Shown here: in pieces, positions 7,919 through 16,676 of the stretch
How positions within the stretch are numbered: position 1 is the first letter of the stretch
Layout: each line of letters opens with the position of its first letter
Origin: Gammaproteobacteria bacterium
Lineage (GTDB): Bacteria; Pseudomonadota; Gammaproteobacteria; Xanthomonadales; Wenzhouxiangellaceae
Reading direction: 5' to 3'
Length of the DNA: 35,913 nt
NCBI GenBank assembly: GCA_003567685.1
Contig: PWYW01000021.1
Coordinates: 1-35,913 of the forward strand
Notes under the pieces: generated by a model
Seen by the model: only the letters and a program-made list of their open reading frames with translations
What the model was told of the DNA's origin: nothing
The model's database searches: none
Made by a program: the position numbers and the translations under genes

Positions 7919-8086
7919 GTGGCAGGCATTTTCGGATTGATCTGGCTACTCATCGTGATTTGGGCCATCATCAAGGTTGCCAAAAGCGGCGCCGGCCCAG
8001 TGGCCAAGGTTCTTTGGATCCTGATTTTGCTGTTTGCACCGGTGATCGGCTTGATCATCTGGTTCCTGCTGGGACCAAAAGGCTAG
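7919..8086 (+). CDS. Small two-helix membrane protein, PLDc_N-like
   Basis: A 55-residue ORF with a GTG start at 7919, seven bases after AGGGG. It encodes two hydrophobic helices around a short loop (KVAKSGAGPVAK). The second helix ends LFAPVIGLIIWFLLGPKG, the pattern of the phospholipase D-nuclease N-terminal (PLDc_N) domain found at the start of cardiolipin synthases and in stand-alone small proteins. No catalytic domain follows, and the protein stops with TAG. It is probably an inner-membrane protein of unknown role. It is transcribed away from the arginine operon, and the next gene (tyrS) converges on it. Confidence 0.75.
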   Translation: MAGIFGLIWLLIVIWAIIKVAKSGAGPVAKVLWILILLFAPVIGLIIWFLLGPKG

Positions 8087-8234
8087 GGTTCCCAAGTGGT
8101 CATTCAACCTGATAGTTCAGGATGCAGCGGTCTATGGCGCTTCGCTGAAAAGCGTGGCTCGCAGTAAACGCTGACAGACCAACGGAACCTTTAATTGTTG
8201 GATTGAAGGACCTCTTTTCACGAGCCTGATTGAA

Positions 8235-8259
8235 TCAAGGTCGCCTCAGGCGATCTTGA
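8235..8259. terminator. Hairpin with the tyrS stop codon as its loop
   Basis: TCAAGGTCGCC (8235-8245) and GGCGATCTTGA (8249-8259) pair at 10 of 11 positions. The three-base loop is exactly the tyrS stop codon (TCA on plus, TGA on minus). No T-run follows on the minus strand (GATTCAATC), so intrinsic termination is uncertain. It may act as a 3'-end stabiliser. Confidence 0.45.
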
Positions 8260-9433
8260 TGCTGATTTTCACGATGCGCCTCTTGCCTACCTGAATCACG
8301 GCGGTCATGCCGGGTGCCAGCGTCAGTGCGGCATTATTGATCCGCTCCCCGTCGACGCGAACAGCACCCTGCTTGATCATGCGGAATGCCTCGGAGTTGG
8401 ATGCCGTAAGGCCGGAGGCAGTCAGCGCAGCTGCCACGCCCAGGCCCTCGCCGGAAGCGGGCAGGGTCTTTTCCGGGATATCGGCCGGCAGATCGCCCTG
8501 CTGGAACCTGGCAATAAACGCATCCCTGGCCTTTTCTCCGGCACCGACCCCGTGGAATCGATCCACGATCTCGACACCCAGCTCGAATTTGACGTCGCGC
8601 GGGTTGCGGCCCTCAGCGACGGCTTTCTTCAACCCCGCCAACTCAGTGCCGGGGCGGAAACTGAGCAGTTCGAAGTAGCGCCACATCAAGTCGTCCGAGA
8701 TGCTCATCAATTTGCCGAACATGTCGTCTGCCGGCTCGGTGATGCCGATGTAATTGCCAAGCGACTTGGACATCTTCTGAACGCCGTCGGTGCCTTCCAG
8801 CAGGGGCCAGGTGATAACCACCTGCGGGGCCTGCTGGTTCTGGGACTGCAACTGCCGGCCAACCAGGAGATTAAACTTCTGATCCGTGCCGCCCATCTCG
8901 ATGTCGGCCTTGAGGGCCACCGAGTCGAAGCCCTGAACCAGCGGGTACAAAAACTCATGAATGGCAATTGGCTGGCCACCCCGGTAACGCTTTTCGAAGT
9001 CGTCACGCTCCAGCATGCGGGCAACCGTGAACCGAGACGCCAAATTGATCATATCGGCCGAGCTCATGCGCCCGAACCATTCGGAATTGAAACGGACATC
9101 CGTTCTATCACGATCGAGAATCTTGAACACCTGCTCGGCATAGGTCTCAGCGTTGGCGCGGATATCATCTTCGGTCATTGGCTTGCGCGTCACACTTTTG
9201 CCCGTTGGGTCACCGATCATCCCGGTAAAGTCACCAATCAGGAAGATGGCCTTGTGACCTGCTTGCTGGAAACGCCGCATGGCATTGATGATCACGGTGT
9301 GACCAAGGTGAAGATCCGGCGCGGTCGGGTCAAATCCCACCTTCACCCGCAGGGGCTTGCCAGCCTCAAGGCGCTTTTCCAGATCATCTGGCTGAATGAC
9401 TTCGGCAGCGCCGCGAACAAGATCATGAATCAT
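8246..9433 (-). CDS. tyrS: Tyrosyl-tRNA synthetase
   Basis: Class I aminoacyl-tRNA synthetase charging tRNA-Tyr in the cytosol as a dimer. The 395-residue protein shows HLGH (42-45), the substrate segment [13 protein letters not shown] (about 181-193) and KMSKS (220-224). A C-terminal S4 RNA-binding domain contains [10 protein letters not shown] and ends KISIKIA. The start MIHDLVRG at 9433 fits the family; the 27 codons upstream in the open frame do not. The ribosome site is weak. It is divergent from the cell-wall peptidase gene, with 122 bases between them. Confidence 0.95.
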   Translation of the reverse strand: MIHDLVRGAAEVIQPDDLEKRLEAGKPLRVKVGFDPTAPDLHLGHTVIINAMRRFQQAGHKAIFLIGDFTGMIGDPTGKSVTRKPMTEDDIRANAETYAEQVFKILDRDRTDVRFNSEWFGRMSSADMINLASRFTVARMLERDDFEKRYRGGQPIAIHEFLYPLVQGFDSVALKADIEMGGTDQKFNLLVGRQLQSQNQQAPQVVITWPLLEGTDGVQKMSKSLGNYIGITEPADDMFGKLMSISDDLMWRYFELLSFRPGTELAGLKKAVAEGRNPRDVKFELGVEIVDRFHGVGAGEKARDAFIARFQQGDLPADIPEKTLPASGEGLGVAAALTASGLTASNSEAFRMIKQGAVRVDGERINNAALTLAPGMTAVIQVGKRRIVKISIKIA

Positions 9434-9494
9434 GACAAAACAGAAAACCCATGGCAGTGGAGTGACAAAGCAGGCGGCTGGCGGCAAGCTTTGA

Positions 9495-9524
9495 TTGACT
9501 TGCCAACCCGACAATCGTTAATGT
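9495..9524 (+). promoter_or_regulatory. Candidate promoter for the M23 peptidase / anmK run
   Basis: TTGACT (9495-9500) and TAATGT (9519-9524) are separated by 18 bases, 31 bases before the peptidase start codon. The -10 is imperfect; a shifted GTTAAT with a 16-base spacer is an alternative. Confidence 0.4.
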
Positions 9525-9555
9525 TACCGGGTTTTTACCAGCGAATTCTTATCTC

Positions 9556-11046
9556 ATGACGAGAAGACCAATGGCCAGCCGCCGGCAAACAGCGTCCCGC
9601 AACATCGCCGGGGAAGGCCGCTCCGCGCTCGCTCTCTCCGCCGAAAGTTACCTCCGCGCGGCCGCCGACGCCCTGCGCGCGCGTCCAGCGCTGGCAACCT
9701 TGGGCGGGCTGGCCCTGGCAACCGGCCTTGGCCTGTCGCTGATCGGTGGGGGTGGCGATAACAGCGGACCTTCAACCGTCGAAACGCTTGAACTGCCCCT
9801 GCCCATCATCGAGGCACAGCCAACCGGCGAGTTCCCGGCACCAGCGGCCGACGCAGCCGCGGCTACCGACGTGCCGACCGAAAACGAGTTGCTCAATGAC
9901 AGCACCGTTGGTGACCATTGGAAACTCGTCGAGGTGCGCAGCGGCCAGACGCTGGAACGTATCTTTCGCGACCAGGGTCTCAGCCCGCGCTTGCTGCATC
10001 AACTGGTCAATCACGATGAACACACTCGCCGTCTGACCCGGATCCGCCCGGGTGATGAATTCGCCTTCGAATTGGACGAAACGTTCGGCTTCACCACGCT
10101 CAGGGCCGAGTTCGACGAAGAACACTGGCTGTTCGTCGACCATGATGAAAACGGGCTGTCGACCCGCATCGAGTCGCGTGCACTCGACCGCCGCGTGGTC
10201 GAAGCCAACGGCGTCATCGCCACCTCGCTGTTCAATGCCGCCAAGGCGGCCGGCATGTCGGACAACATGACCATGCGCCTGGCCAACATCTTTGGCTGGG
10301 ATATCGACTTCGCCATGGACATCCGCGCCGGCGACCGCTTTTCGCTGGTGTACGAGGAAATCTGGCGCGACGGCGAGTTCCTGCGCGACGGCCCGATCCT
10401 GGCCGCCCGCTTCGTCAACCAGGGCGAAGCCTTCGAGGCCGTGCGATTCGATGCCGGTAACGGCTACGACTATTTCGCGCCGGACGGCCGGCCGATGCGC
10501 AAGGCCTTCCTGCGCGCGCCACTGAACTTCACTCGGGTAACGTCCAATTTCAACCCGCGACGCTTCCACCCGATCACGCAACAGATTCGTCCGCACAACG
10601 GTACCGATTACGGCGCACCGACCGGCACCCCGGTATGGGCCGCAGGCGACGGCCGCGTGATTCGCTCGGCCTACAACAACGCCAATGGCAACTACGTATT
10701 TATCCAGCATGGCAACAACATCGTCACGCGTTACCTGCATTTGCACCAACGCCGGGTAAGCGTGGGCGACCGGGTGCGCCAGGGCCAGACCATCGGCACC
10801 GTTGGCATGACCGGCATGGCCACCGGACCCCACTTGCACTACGAATTCCTGGTCAACGGCGCTCACCGCAACCCGCGCACCGTGGACCTGCCGGATGCTG
10901 ATCCGCTGCCGCCGGAGCTGATGGAAACGTTCCTTGCCCAGGGCCGCCCACTACTGGCCAAACTGGACCAGCTCGACGGCGACACCGGTGTCATGCTGGC
11001 CCAGCGCGACGTTGCCGACTGCGACGGCGAAGAAGCCAGTTGCTGA
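9556..11046 (+). CDS. mepM: Membrane-anchored M23 (LytM) murein endopeptidase, MepM-like
   Basis: Predicted to cut peptide cross-links in peptidoglycan in the periplasm. The 496-residue protein has a basic N-terminus, one hydrophobic anchor (about 45-63), an Ala/Pro-rich linker, then a LysM/OapA-like region (about 120-175, containing VRSGQTLERIFRDQG). The C-terminal LytM domain has zinc ligands in HNGTDYG (His347, Asp351) and GPHLHYEF (His426, His428). Domain order and position next to tyrS and anmK match YebA/MepM-type peptidases of gammaproteobacteria. The anmK start is only 15 bases downstream, so the two are likely co-transcribed and linked in cell-wall turnover. Confidence 0.88.
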   Translation: MTRRPMASRRQTASRNIAGEGRSALALSAESYLRAAADALRARPALATLGGLALATGLGLSLIGGGGDNSGPSTVETLELPLPIIEAQPTGEFPAPAADAAAATDVPTENELLNDSTVGDHWKLVEVRSGQTLERIFRDQGLSPRLLHQLVNHDEHTRRLTRIRPGDEFAFELDETFGFTTLRAEFDEEHWLFVDHDENGLSTRIESRALDRRVVEANGVIATSLFNAAKAAGMSDNMTMRLANIFGWDIDFAMDIRAGDRFSLVYEEIWRDGEFLRDGPILAARFVNQGEAFEAVRFDAGNGYDYFAPDGRPMRKAFLRAPLNFTRVTSNFNPRRFHPITQQIRPHNGTDYGAPTGTPVWAAGDGRVIRSAYNNANGNYVFIQHGNNIVTRYLHLHQRRVSVGDRVRQGQTIGTVGMTGMATGPHLHYEFLVNGAHRNPRTVDLPDADPLPPELMETFLAQGRPLLAKLDQLDGDTGVMLAQRDVADCDGEEASC

Positions 11047-11061
11047 CCGCAGGTTGACACC

Positions 11062-12174
11062 GTGGCCGATCACCTCATCGGCCTGATTTCAGGCACCAGC
11101 ATGGACGGCATTGATGCCGTCCTTGTTCGTTTTGAGCCTGAGTGCCGGGTGCTGTCCCAGGTGAACACGCCGTACTCCGACCCCATGCTGCGCGCACTGG
11201 ATACCCTGCGTCGCGACCCGGATGCCTTTCCGGTCGCGGCCATGGCCCAGCTGGACGCCGAACTGGGCGATGCCTTCGCCACTGCCGCGCTGGCGGTGAT
11301 GCAGCAGGCAGGGCTGACGCCAGACGCCATTTGCGCCATTGGCTCGCACGGCCAGACCGTGCTGCACCGCGCCGGGCCCAACGACCGTCCGGCCCATACC
11401 CTGCAGATAGGCGACCCGCACCGGATTGCTGCCAACACCGGCATCGTTACCGTGGCCGACTTCCGCCGGGCCGATCTGGCCGCCGGCGGCCAGGGTGCAC
11501 CCCTGGCCCCGCTGATTCACCAGGCCCTGTTGGCCGATTCCAGCGAATACCGGCTTGTCGTCAACCTGGGCGGCATTGCCAACCTGACCCGCCTGCACCC
11601 TGAACGCGCCGTCAGCGGCTTCGACACCGGCCCGGCCAACTGCTTTCTCGATGCCTGGTACCGCCGGCATCACCAGGGGCGCTTTGACCGCAATGGCGAC
11701 TGGGCCGCCAGCGGAACGGTCGATTCGTCCTGGCTGCTGCATTTGCTGGCCGATCCGTATTTTTCGCTGCCGCCGCCCAAGAGCACCGGCATCGAGTATT
11801 TCTCTCTCGACTGGCTGATCCAGCGCCTGCCTGACTGGGCCGACACACGGCCGCAGGACATCCAGGCCACCCTGGCCGAGTTCAGCGCCGTCAGCCTGGT
11901 CCAGGCGCTCAGCGATGATGACGCCCGGCCCGACCGGGTTCTGGTGTGCGGCGGCGGCGTCCACAACCACGACCTGCTTGAACGCATTCGCCGGCGGCTG
12001 AGTTGCCCCGTGCAGTCGACCAGCGACTTTGGCCTGGACCCTGATATTGTCGAAGCCACGCTGTTCGCCTGGCTGGCTCGCGAACGACTGGCCGGCCGTC
12101 CTGTCGCCACACCCGGCATTACCGGTGCCCGCGGCGCGGTGCTGCTTGGGGTGGTTTGCCAGCCGCCGCAGTGA
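11062..12174 (+). CDS. anmK: Anhydro-N-acetylmuramic acid kinase
   Basis: Phosphorylates and opens 1,6-anhydro-MurNAc to MurNAc-6-phosphate, salvaging cell-wall sugar in the cytosol. The 370-residue protein has the family motifs GLISGTSMDGID (about 6-17), GSHGQTVLHR, NLGGIANLT, GFDTGPANCFLD and VLVCGGGVHN, the ASKHA-fold phosphate and adenosine segments. The start is GTG at 11062 with AGGTTGA upstream; the homologous sequence begins within a few residues, so no later start fits. With ampG nearby on the other strand and the M23 peptidase upstream, it belongs to a peptidoglycan recycling neighbourhood. Confidence 0.95.
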   Translation: MADHLIGLISGTSMDGIDAVLVRFEPECRVLSQVNTPYSDPMLRALDTLRRDPDAFPVAAMAQLDAELGDAFATAALAVMQQAGLTPDAICAIGSHGQTVLHRAGPNDRPAHTLQIGDPHRIAANTGIVTVADFRRADLAAGGQGAPLAPLIHQALLADSSEYRLVVNLGGIANLTRLHPERAVSGFDTGPANCFLDAWYRRHHQGRFDRNGDWAASGTVDSSWLLHLLADPYFSLPPPKSTGIEYFSLDWLIQRLPDWADTRPQDIQATLAEFSAVSLVQALSDDDARPDRVLVCGGGVHNHDLLERIRRRLSCPVQSTSDFGLDPDIVEATLFAWLARERLAGRPVATPGITGARGAVLLGVVCQPPQ

Positions 12175-12228
12175 ACGATCCCGGCCCGCCGGCCTCCAAG
12201 CATTCAAGCTCTGATCAAGGACAGATTC

Positions 12229-12894
12229 ATGGCCTCATTCTCAAAGCGCTTACCGATGGCCGGACTGCTGCTCGCCAGCCTGTTTCTGACCGGCTGCCAG
12301 GACTCGGGCGACCATACCGACGCTGAGCCAGGCTCGCCCGGCGAGCAGGGCATCGACAGCCCGCTGGCCCAGCCGGCCAGCCCGCCGCGCCGAGCCGTCG
12401 ACCCCGAACAAGTGGCGGCCGAACAGGCCGCCGCACCCGCCGACCGCGATGCCCTGCGCGAGCAGGTTCGCGAGGAGCGCGAGCGCCGCGTTGCCGAAAG
12501 CACCACCGAATCGCGACGGGCCATGGTTCGCCAGCGCCAGCTGCTGGCCGACGGTCAATGGTGGCGGGATGCGTCGCTGGCCGACAGCCTGTCGCTAAGC
12601 AGCGAGCAAGCCGCCGAATTGGACCGCGCTTTCGAGGCCGAAGCCGGCCGGCGCGAGCAGGACGCCCGCCGCTTGCTGGTCGCCCGGCGCAACCTGAACC
12701 AGGCCCTGACCGCGGAAGATCGATCGCTTGCCCTGGATCAACTGGCCGACATCGAGGCGGCCCGAACCAGCATCGCGCGCGGCCAGACCGCCTGGCTGAC
12801 CACGCTGATCGAAACCCTCAACGACCAGCAGCTGGCCGAGTTGGCAGGCAACTACCCCCAGCTACTGCTGGGCCGCGACGGCGACAGCGACTAG
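12229..12894 (+). CDS. Lipoprotein of unknown function with helical C-terminal half
   Basis: A 221-residue protein with a lipoprotein signal: charged start, hydrophobic stretch and lipobox LTGC (Cys23). Asp follows two residues after the Cys, and a Pro/Ala/Glu-rich linker runs to about residue 75. From about 85 onward it is Arg-, Glu- and Ala-rich and predicted to be helical, including DASLADSLSLSSEQAAELDRAF. This layout loosely recalls periplasmic Spy/ZraP-like helical proteins, but no diagnostic motif confirms that. AAGGA precedes the ATG. It lies 54 bases after anmK on the same strand, so it may be in the same transcript. Function not recognised. Confidence 0.8.
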   Translation: MASFSKRLPMAGLLLASLFLTGCQDSGDHTDAEPGSPGEQGIDSPLAQPASPPRRAVDPEQVAAEQAAAPADRDALREQVREERERRVAESTTESRRAMVRQRQLLADGQWWRDASLADSLSLSSEQAAELDRAFEAEAGRREQDARRLLVARRNLNQALTAEDRSLALDQLADIEAARTSIARGQTAWLTTLIETLNDQQLAELAGNYPQLLLGRDGDSD

Positions 12895-12906
12895 TGGGCC
12901 ACTAGT
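12890..12906. repeat. Perfect palindrome over a stop codon
   Basis: ACTAGTGG-G-CCACTAGT, a perfect 8-base inverted repeat around one base, contains the lipoprotein TAG stop. Similar ACTAGT-centred palindromes cover the stops of purH (23914-23923) and the solenoid lipoprotein (33046-33053). Confidence 0.5.
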
Positions 12907-13224
12907 TCCCGTCGATAGCTCCGAGCATCCGGTGGCGCCAGGGGATTCGAGCAGGCTGAGAGATCGCAGGGAGCCAAGCCCGCCCTTTCCTCTAAACCCG
13001 AAGCGGGGAGTGGTGTTGGCTGCTGGCGAGCACTGGCGCGCGGAGGCGGGCACGGTGTTTCAGCCGTTTCAGGCGCCCGGGACCCAAACCGAAGCCGCAT
13101 AGCCTTCAATGGCCTCGGTGATATTCATTGGCACCCTGGCTCCCTTGAACCCGCAAACTCGACACCGCCGGATAGCGCCAGCGCTCGCCAGCAGCCGGCA
13201 CCGCTCGCCGCCAGCCATTTCTAT
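12895..13224. other. 330-base gap without a supported gene
   Basis: Between the lipoprotein gene and ampG. It holds the inverted-repeat element at 13003-13211 and, inside it, a 19-codon minus-strand ORF (13069-13128) too short to call. No terminator with a T-run was seen. The convergent arrangement means no promoter is needed here. Confidence 0.6.
13003..13211. repeat. 209-bp element with 37-bp inverted repeats
   Basis: Left arm 13003-13039 and right arm 13175-13211 match at 32 of 37 positions as inverted copies. The inner 22 bases (starting GGCTGCTGGCGAGC) have a single mismatch. The interior is 135 bases with no recognisable gene. The size and arm length resemble the 5248-5454 element, although the sequences differ. 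It is possibly a MITE-like or palindromic dispersed repeat. Confidence 0.6.
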
Positions 13225-14586
13225 TCAACCCTGGCGCGCGGCCGCGGCAATCTGTTGCTGCCGGCTCATCAGGTAGATCACCAGCAGCATCGCCGGAATG
13301 CCCAGCGCCGAGGCATAGAAGAAGAAAAACACGTAGCCGGCCTGGTCGACGATCCACCCCGAGGGCCCACCGAGGAACTTGCCCGGCAGGGTCATCAGTG
13401 AACTGAACAGCGCGTACTGGGTGGCGGTGTAGCGCCGGCTGACCAGGCCCGACATCCAGGCGATGAATACCGTGGCCGAGAAACCGACGAAGAAATTGTC
13501 GCCGGTGATGGTCAGGGTCAGCGCCCAGATCACCGGCTGCATGGTGGCCAGCCAGGCAAACAGCAGGTTGGTGGCGGCAATGCCAATCGCCCCGACCAGC
13601 ATCATCGGCATCAAACCGAAGCGGGCCACCATCAGGCCGCCGACCAGACCGCCGCTGATGGTCATGGCCACGCCGAACAGGCCACTGACGGCACCGATCT
13701 GCGACAGCGTGAAACCGACATCCAGGTACAGCGGGTTGGCCATGGCGGCCATCGACAGGTCGCTGGCCTTGTACAGGCCAACCAGCGCCAGAATAGGCAG
13801 GGCCAGCCAGCGAAAGCGCCGGACGAAATCAACAAACGGCGCGACCACCGCACCCAGGATCCAGGCGATCAGGTCAGCCGGCAGACCGCGCAGGCGGGTG
13901 CGCTCACGAAAGCCCATCACCAGCGGCTCGTTTTCGATGTTCAGGCGGTCCGGTGACGACGGCTCCGGCGAGATGGCCACGGCAAACAGGCCGACGAACA
14001 TCAGCGCGGCCATTGCCAGATAGGCCAGCGTCCAGCCGACCTGGTCGGCCAGGAACAGCGCGCCGGCACCGGTGGCCAACAGTGCCAGGCGGTAACCCAG
14101 CACGTAGGTGCCAGCCAGCGCCGCCTGGAACTGGACCTCGTCGGACTCGATGCGGAAGGCATCGATGGTGATGTCCTGGGTGGCCGAGGCAAAGGCCACC
14201 AGCACGGCCAGCAGCGCCAGCTGGGTGAGCTGGCTCAAGGGGTCGGTAAGTGCCATGCCGGCCAGGCCAAGCAGGATGGTCAGCTGGGCGGCCAGCATCC
14301 AGCTCCGCCGCTGGCCCAGCCAGGCGGTCAGCAGCGGCACCCGCACACGATCGACCACCGGCGCCCACAGCACCTTGATCGAATAGGTAATGCCCACCCA
14401 GGCGAAAAATCCGATGGCGGTACGCGACACCCCTTCCGTGCGCAACCAGGCAGTGAGGGTGGAAAAGACCAGCATGAAGGGCAGCCCGGCGGCAAAGCCC
14501 AGCAGCAGCATGCGGATGACGGTCGGCCGGGTGTAGACCGCCCAGGCCTGGCGCCAGCTGCGTTTCTCGCCAGACTCAGTCGGCAT
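13225..14586 (-). CDS. ampG: AmpG-type muropeptide permease (MFS)
   Basis: Inner-membrane transporter expected to import anhydro-muropeptides from the periplasm for recycling. The 453-residue protein has about 12-14 hydrophobic helices and the AmpG signatures TAIGFFAWVGITYSIKVLWAP (split here as FFAWVGI then KVLWAP), DRV near helix 2, GQRRSW, and SATQDITIDAFRIE in the middle. The start at 14586 overlaps the 3' end of the exonuclease gene by 11 bases with no clear ribosome site, suggesting translational coupling. AnmK, which acts on sugars entering by this route, is encoded about 1 kb away on the other strand. Confidence 0.92.
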   Translation of the reverse strand: MPTESGEKRSWRQAWAVYTRPTVIRMLLLGFAAGLPFMLVFSTLTAWLRTEGVSRTAIGFFAWVGITYSIKVLWAPVVDRVRVPLLTAWLGQRRSWMLAAQLTILLGLAGMALTDPLSQLTQLALLAVLVAFASATQDITIDAFRIESDEVQFQAALAGTYVLGYRLALLATGAGALFLADQVGWTLAYLAMAALMFVGLFAVAISPEPSSPDRLNIENEPLVMGFRERTRLRGLPADLIAWILGAVVAPFVDFVRRFRWLALPILALVGLYKASDLSMAAMANPLYLDVGFTLSQIGAVSGLFGVAMTISGGLVGGLMVARFGLMPMMLVGAIGIAATNLLFAWLATMQPVIWALTLTITGDNFFVGFSATVFIAWMSGLVSRRYTATQYALFSSLMTLPGKFLGGPSGWIVDQAGYVFFFFYASALGIPAMLLVIYLMSRQQQIAAAARQG

Positions 14587-15343
14587 AGTCGATGATCAAC
14601 GGGGCATGGTCAGAGAAGCGCTCATCCTTGTAGATTTCGGCCGAGCGCACCTTGTCGACCAGGCCGCTGCTGACCACCTGGTAGTCGATGCGCCACCCGG
14701 TATTGTTGGCCCAGGCCTGGCCGCGGTTGGACCACCAGGTGTACTGCTCGGGGCGATCATCAATCCGGCGGAAAGCATCGTGCATTCCGACCGGCCCGAA
14801 CAGTTCGTCCAGCCATTCGCGTTCTTCCGGCAGGAAGCCGGAATTCTTCAGGTTGCCGCGCCAGTTCTTGATGTCGATTTTCTTGTGGGCGATGTTCCAA
14901 TCGCCGCAGATGATGTAATCGCGGCCGTCGCGGGCCATCGCTTCCAGCCGTGGCTTGAGGAAATCCATGCACTCGTACTTGAACTGCTGACGCTCATCCT
15001 TGGACGAACCCGACGGCAGGTAGAGCGAAATCACGCTCAAGTTTCCCAGGTCGGCCTGCAACCAACGACCCTCGCTGTCGAAGGCTTCCCAGCCGATGCC
15101 AACGTGCACCTTGTCCGGTTCCTGCCGGGAATACAGCGCAACCCCGGAATAGCCCTTCTTTTCCGCATCGTGGTAGAAGCAGTGATAGCCCTCGGGGTAG
15201 AAGTGATCGGCCGTGAGCTGGGCCTCCTGGGCCTTGGTTTCCTGGATGCAGACAACATCGGCCTGCTGCCGGGGCAACCAGTCGAAAAACCCCTTGCGGG
15301 CGGCGGCGCGAATTCCGTTGGCGTTCAGGGTGATGATGCGCAT
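14576..15343 (-). CDS. xthA: Exodeoxyribonuclease III / AP endonuclease
   Basis: DNA repair nuclease that nicks at abasic sites and removes 3' blocks. The 255-residue protein has the exonuclease-endonuclease-phosphatase fold: MRIITLNANGIRAA at the N-terminus, the metal ligand in IQETKAQ (Glu35), the catalytic GDWNIAHKKID, the DNA-contact segment YTWWSNRG, and the catalytic SDHAPL close to the C-terminus. The length is normal for bacterial Exo III. It is the first gene of a two-gene unit with ampG, which starts inside its last codons. Confidence 0.94.
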   Translation of the reverse strand: MRIITLNANGIRAAARKGFFDWLPRQQADVVCIQETKAQEAQLTADHFYPEGYHCFYHDAEKKGYSGVALYSRQEPDKVHVGIGWEAFDSEGRWLQADLGNLSVISLYLPSGSSKDERQQFKYECMDFLKPRLEAMARDGRDYIICGDWNIAHKKIDIKNWRGNLKNSGFLPEEREWLDELFGPVGMHDAFRRIDDRPEQYTWWSNRGQAWANNTGWRIDYQVVSSGLVDKVRSAEIYKDERFSDHAPLIIDYAD

Positions 15344-15400
15344 GGGTTCGGGACAGAGCTAAAGCCAGCCGCTATGGTACCCATTGGCTTGGCGATGATG

Positions 15401-16621
15401 TCAGCCTTCTGGTGGCCACGTCGAAACCGAGTCGATGCGCAGGCGAACACCGTCTTCCAGACGGTCACCGGGATGGTTGACCACCTGGCTGCCGGCGTCC
15501 AGCCCGGCCGTGATGTGCACGGTCAGGCCGCTGCCGCGACCCCGTTCGACCGGCTGGAGCCGGGCGCGATCCTGTTCGATTCTGTAGACCGCCCAGCCAT
15601 CGCCGTGGCGAAACAAGGCGCTGGCCGGCACTTGCACGGCCTCGTCGGATTGCCAGAGTTGAAACTCCGCCTCGACCCGGAAGCCGATTCCCAGACCCTG
15701 CCACTGCTCGGGGTCGCCATCGATATCGACGATCACCGGCACCCGCTGCTCATCGACGCCCAAGGCGGACACCCGGGTAAAGCCGGCCGGCTCGACCCGG
15801 CGCACGGTGCCCGTCAGCCCATTCTCGCCACCCCAGCCTGACAGGCGAACCGTCATGCCGGGACTCACCCGGACCGCGGCCGCCGAGAGCAGGTCAACCT
15901 GGATTTCGAGGTCCTCCAGGCTGCCGACATCAAGCACCGCCTCGCCGGCGCCAATGGCGCCCTCGCAGCAGCGATGACGGCGCAGCACCAGCCCGTCAAT
16001 CGGCGAGCGCAGGGCCAATTCCGGCTGATCGCCATCCGGCCGCTGGCCGCTGGCAATGTCGAGCACGGCACGGGCACTCTCCAGTTCGAAACCGGCCACC
16101 TCGACCGCGTGCTCGGCGGCCCGGCGGGCAGCCTGCTGACGGTCGCGCTGGTTGCGCGCCCGCTCCATTTCGGTGGTCGATACCAGGCCGCGCTCGTGCA
16201 GCTCGCGATAACGCTGGTATTCGGCGGCGGCAAAGCGGGCATCGGCCTCGACCGTTTCCAAACTGGCCTGGGCGGTCTGTTGCCGGGCCCGGGCCGCCGA
16301 GAGGTTTTCGCGCGCCTGTTCCAGGCTGCGCGCGTCCAGCGCCGGTGCCGGCAGCGGCTCCATCCGAAACAGCACCTCGCCCAGCGCCACGGCATCCCCC
16401 GGCTCCGGGCGAACGCGCTGCAGGTAGCCGGCAATCGGGGCCGAGACGGTGTAGGTTTCACGCAGCCGGGTTCGGCCCTCCTCGCCCACCCATTCGGTGA
16501 ACGGCGCCAGCCGGGTCTCGACCACGTTGACCGGCACCGGTGCCGGGCGAAGCCCTAAGGCAATCAGCGCCAGCAGGCCCAGCGCCAGCAATAGCAGAAT
16601 GATCTTGCGGTTTTTCTTCAT
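15401..16621 (-). CDS. HlyD-family periplasmic adaptor of an ABC exporter
   Basis: Membrane-fusion protein linking an inner-membrane ABC transporter to the outer membrane or periplasm. The N-terminal anchor (residues about 5-25) is followed by a biotinyl-lipoyl-like half (VSAPIAGYLQRVRPEPGDAV), a long Glu/Ala/Arg coiled-coil hairpin (about 95-200), the returning lipoyl half (LRSPIDGLVLRRH) and beta-barrel domains. The start at 16621 is preferred over an ATG two codons earlier because GGAG then has an 8-base spacing. It is the last of three genes with the FtsX-type permease and ATPase upstream. No outer-membrane TolC partner is in the window. The substrate is unknown. Confidence 0.88.
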   Translation of the reverse strand: MKKNRKIILLLLALGLLALIALGLRPAPVPVNVVETRLAPFTEWVGEEGRTRLRETYTVSAPIAGYLQRVRPEPGDAVALGEVLFRMEPLPAPALDARSLEQARENLSAARARQQTAQASLETVEADARFAAAEYQRYRELHERGLVSTTEMERARNQRDRQQAARRAAEHAVEVAGFELESARAVLDIASGQRPDGDQPELALRSPIDGLVLRRHRCCEGAIGAGEAVLDVGSLEDLEIQVDLLSAAAVRVSPGMTVRLSGWGGENGLTGTVRRVEPAGFTRVSALGVDEQRVPVIVDIDGDPEQWQGLGIGFRVEAEFQLWQSDEAVQVPASALFRHGDGWAVYRIEQDRARLQPVERGRGSGLTVHITAGLDAGSQVVNHPGDRLEDGVRLRIDSVSTWPPEG

Positions 16622-16676
16622 GTCCATCTCCGGGTGCGGGTGGGCACTATTGACCTACTGTTGGCCTTGTACTGGC

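Noticed and set aside
12925-12955. tRNA 3'-end-like string on minus (CTCGAATCCCC then GGCGCCACCG)
   Set aside because: It resembles a T-loop plus acceptor end, but no D or anticodon arms or matching 5' half are present; probably chance.
13069-13128. A 19-codon minus-strand ORF with a weak AAGGGAG upstream
   Set aside because: Too short and inside an inverted-repeat element; no evidence of translation.
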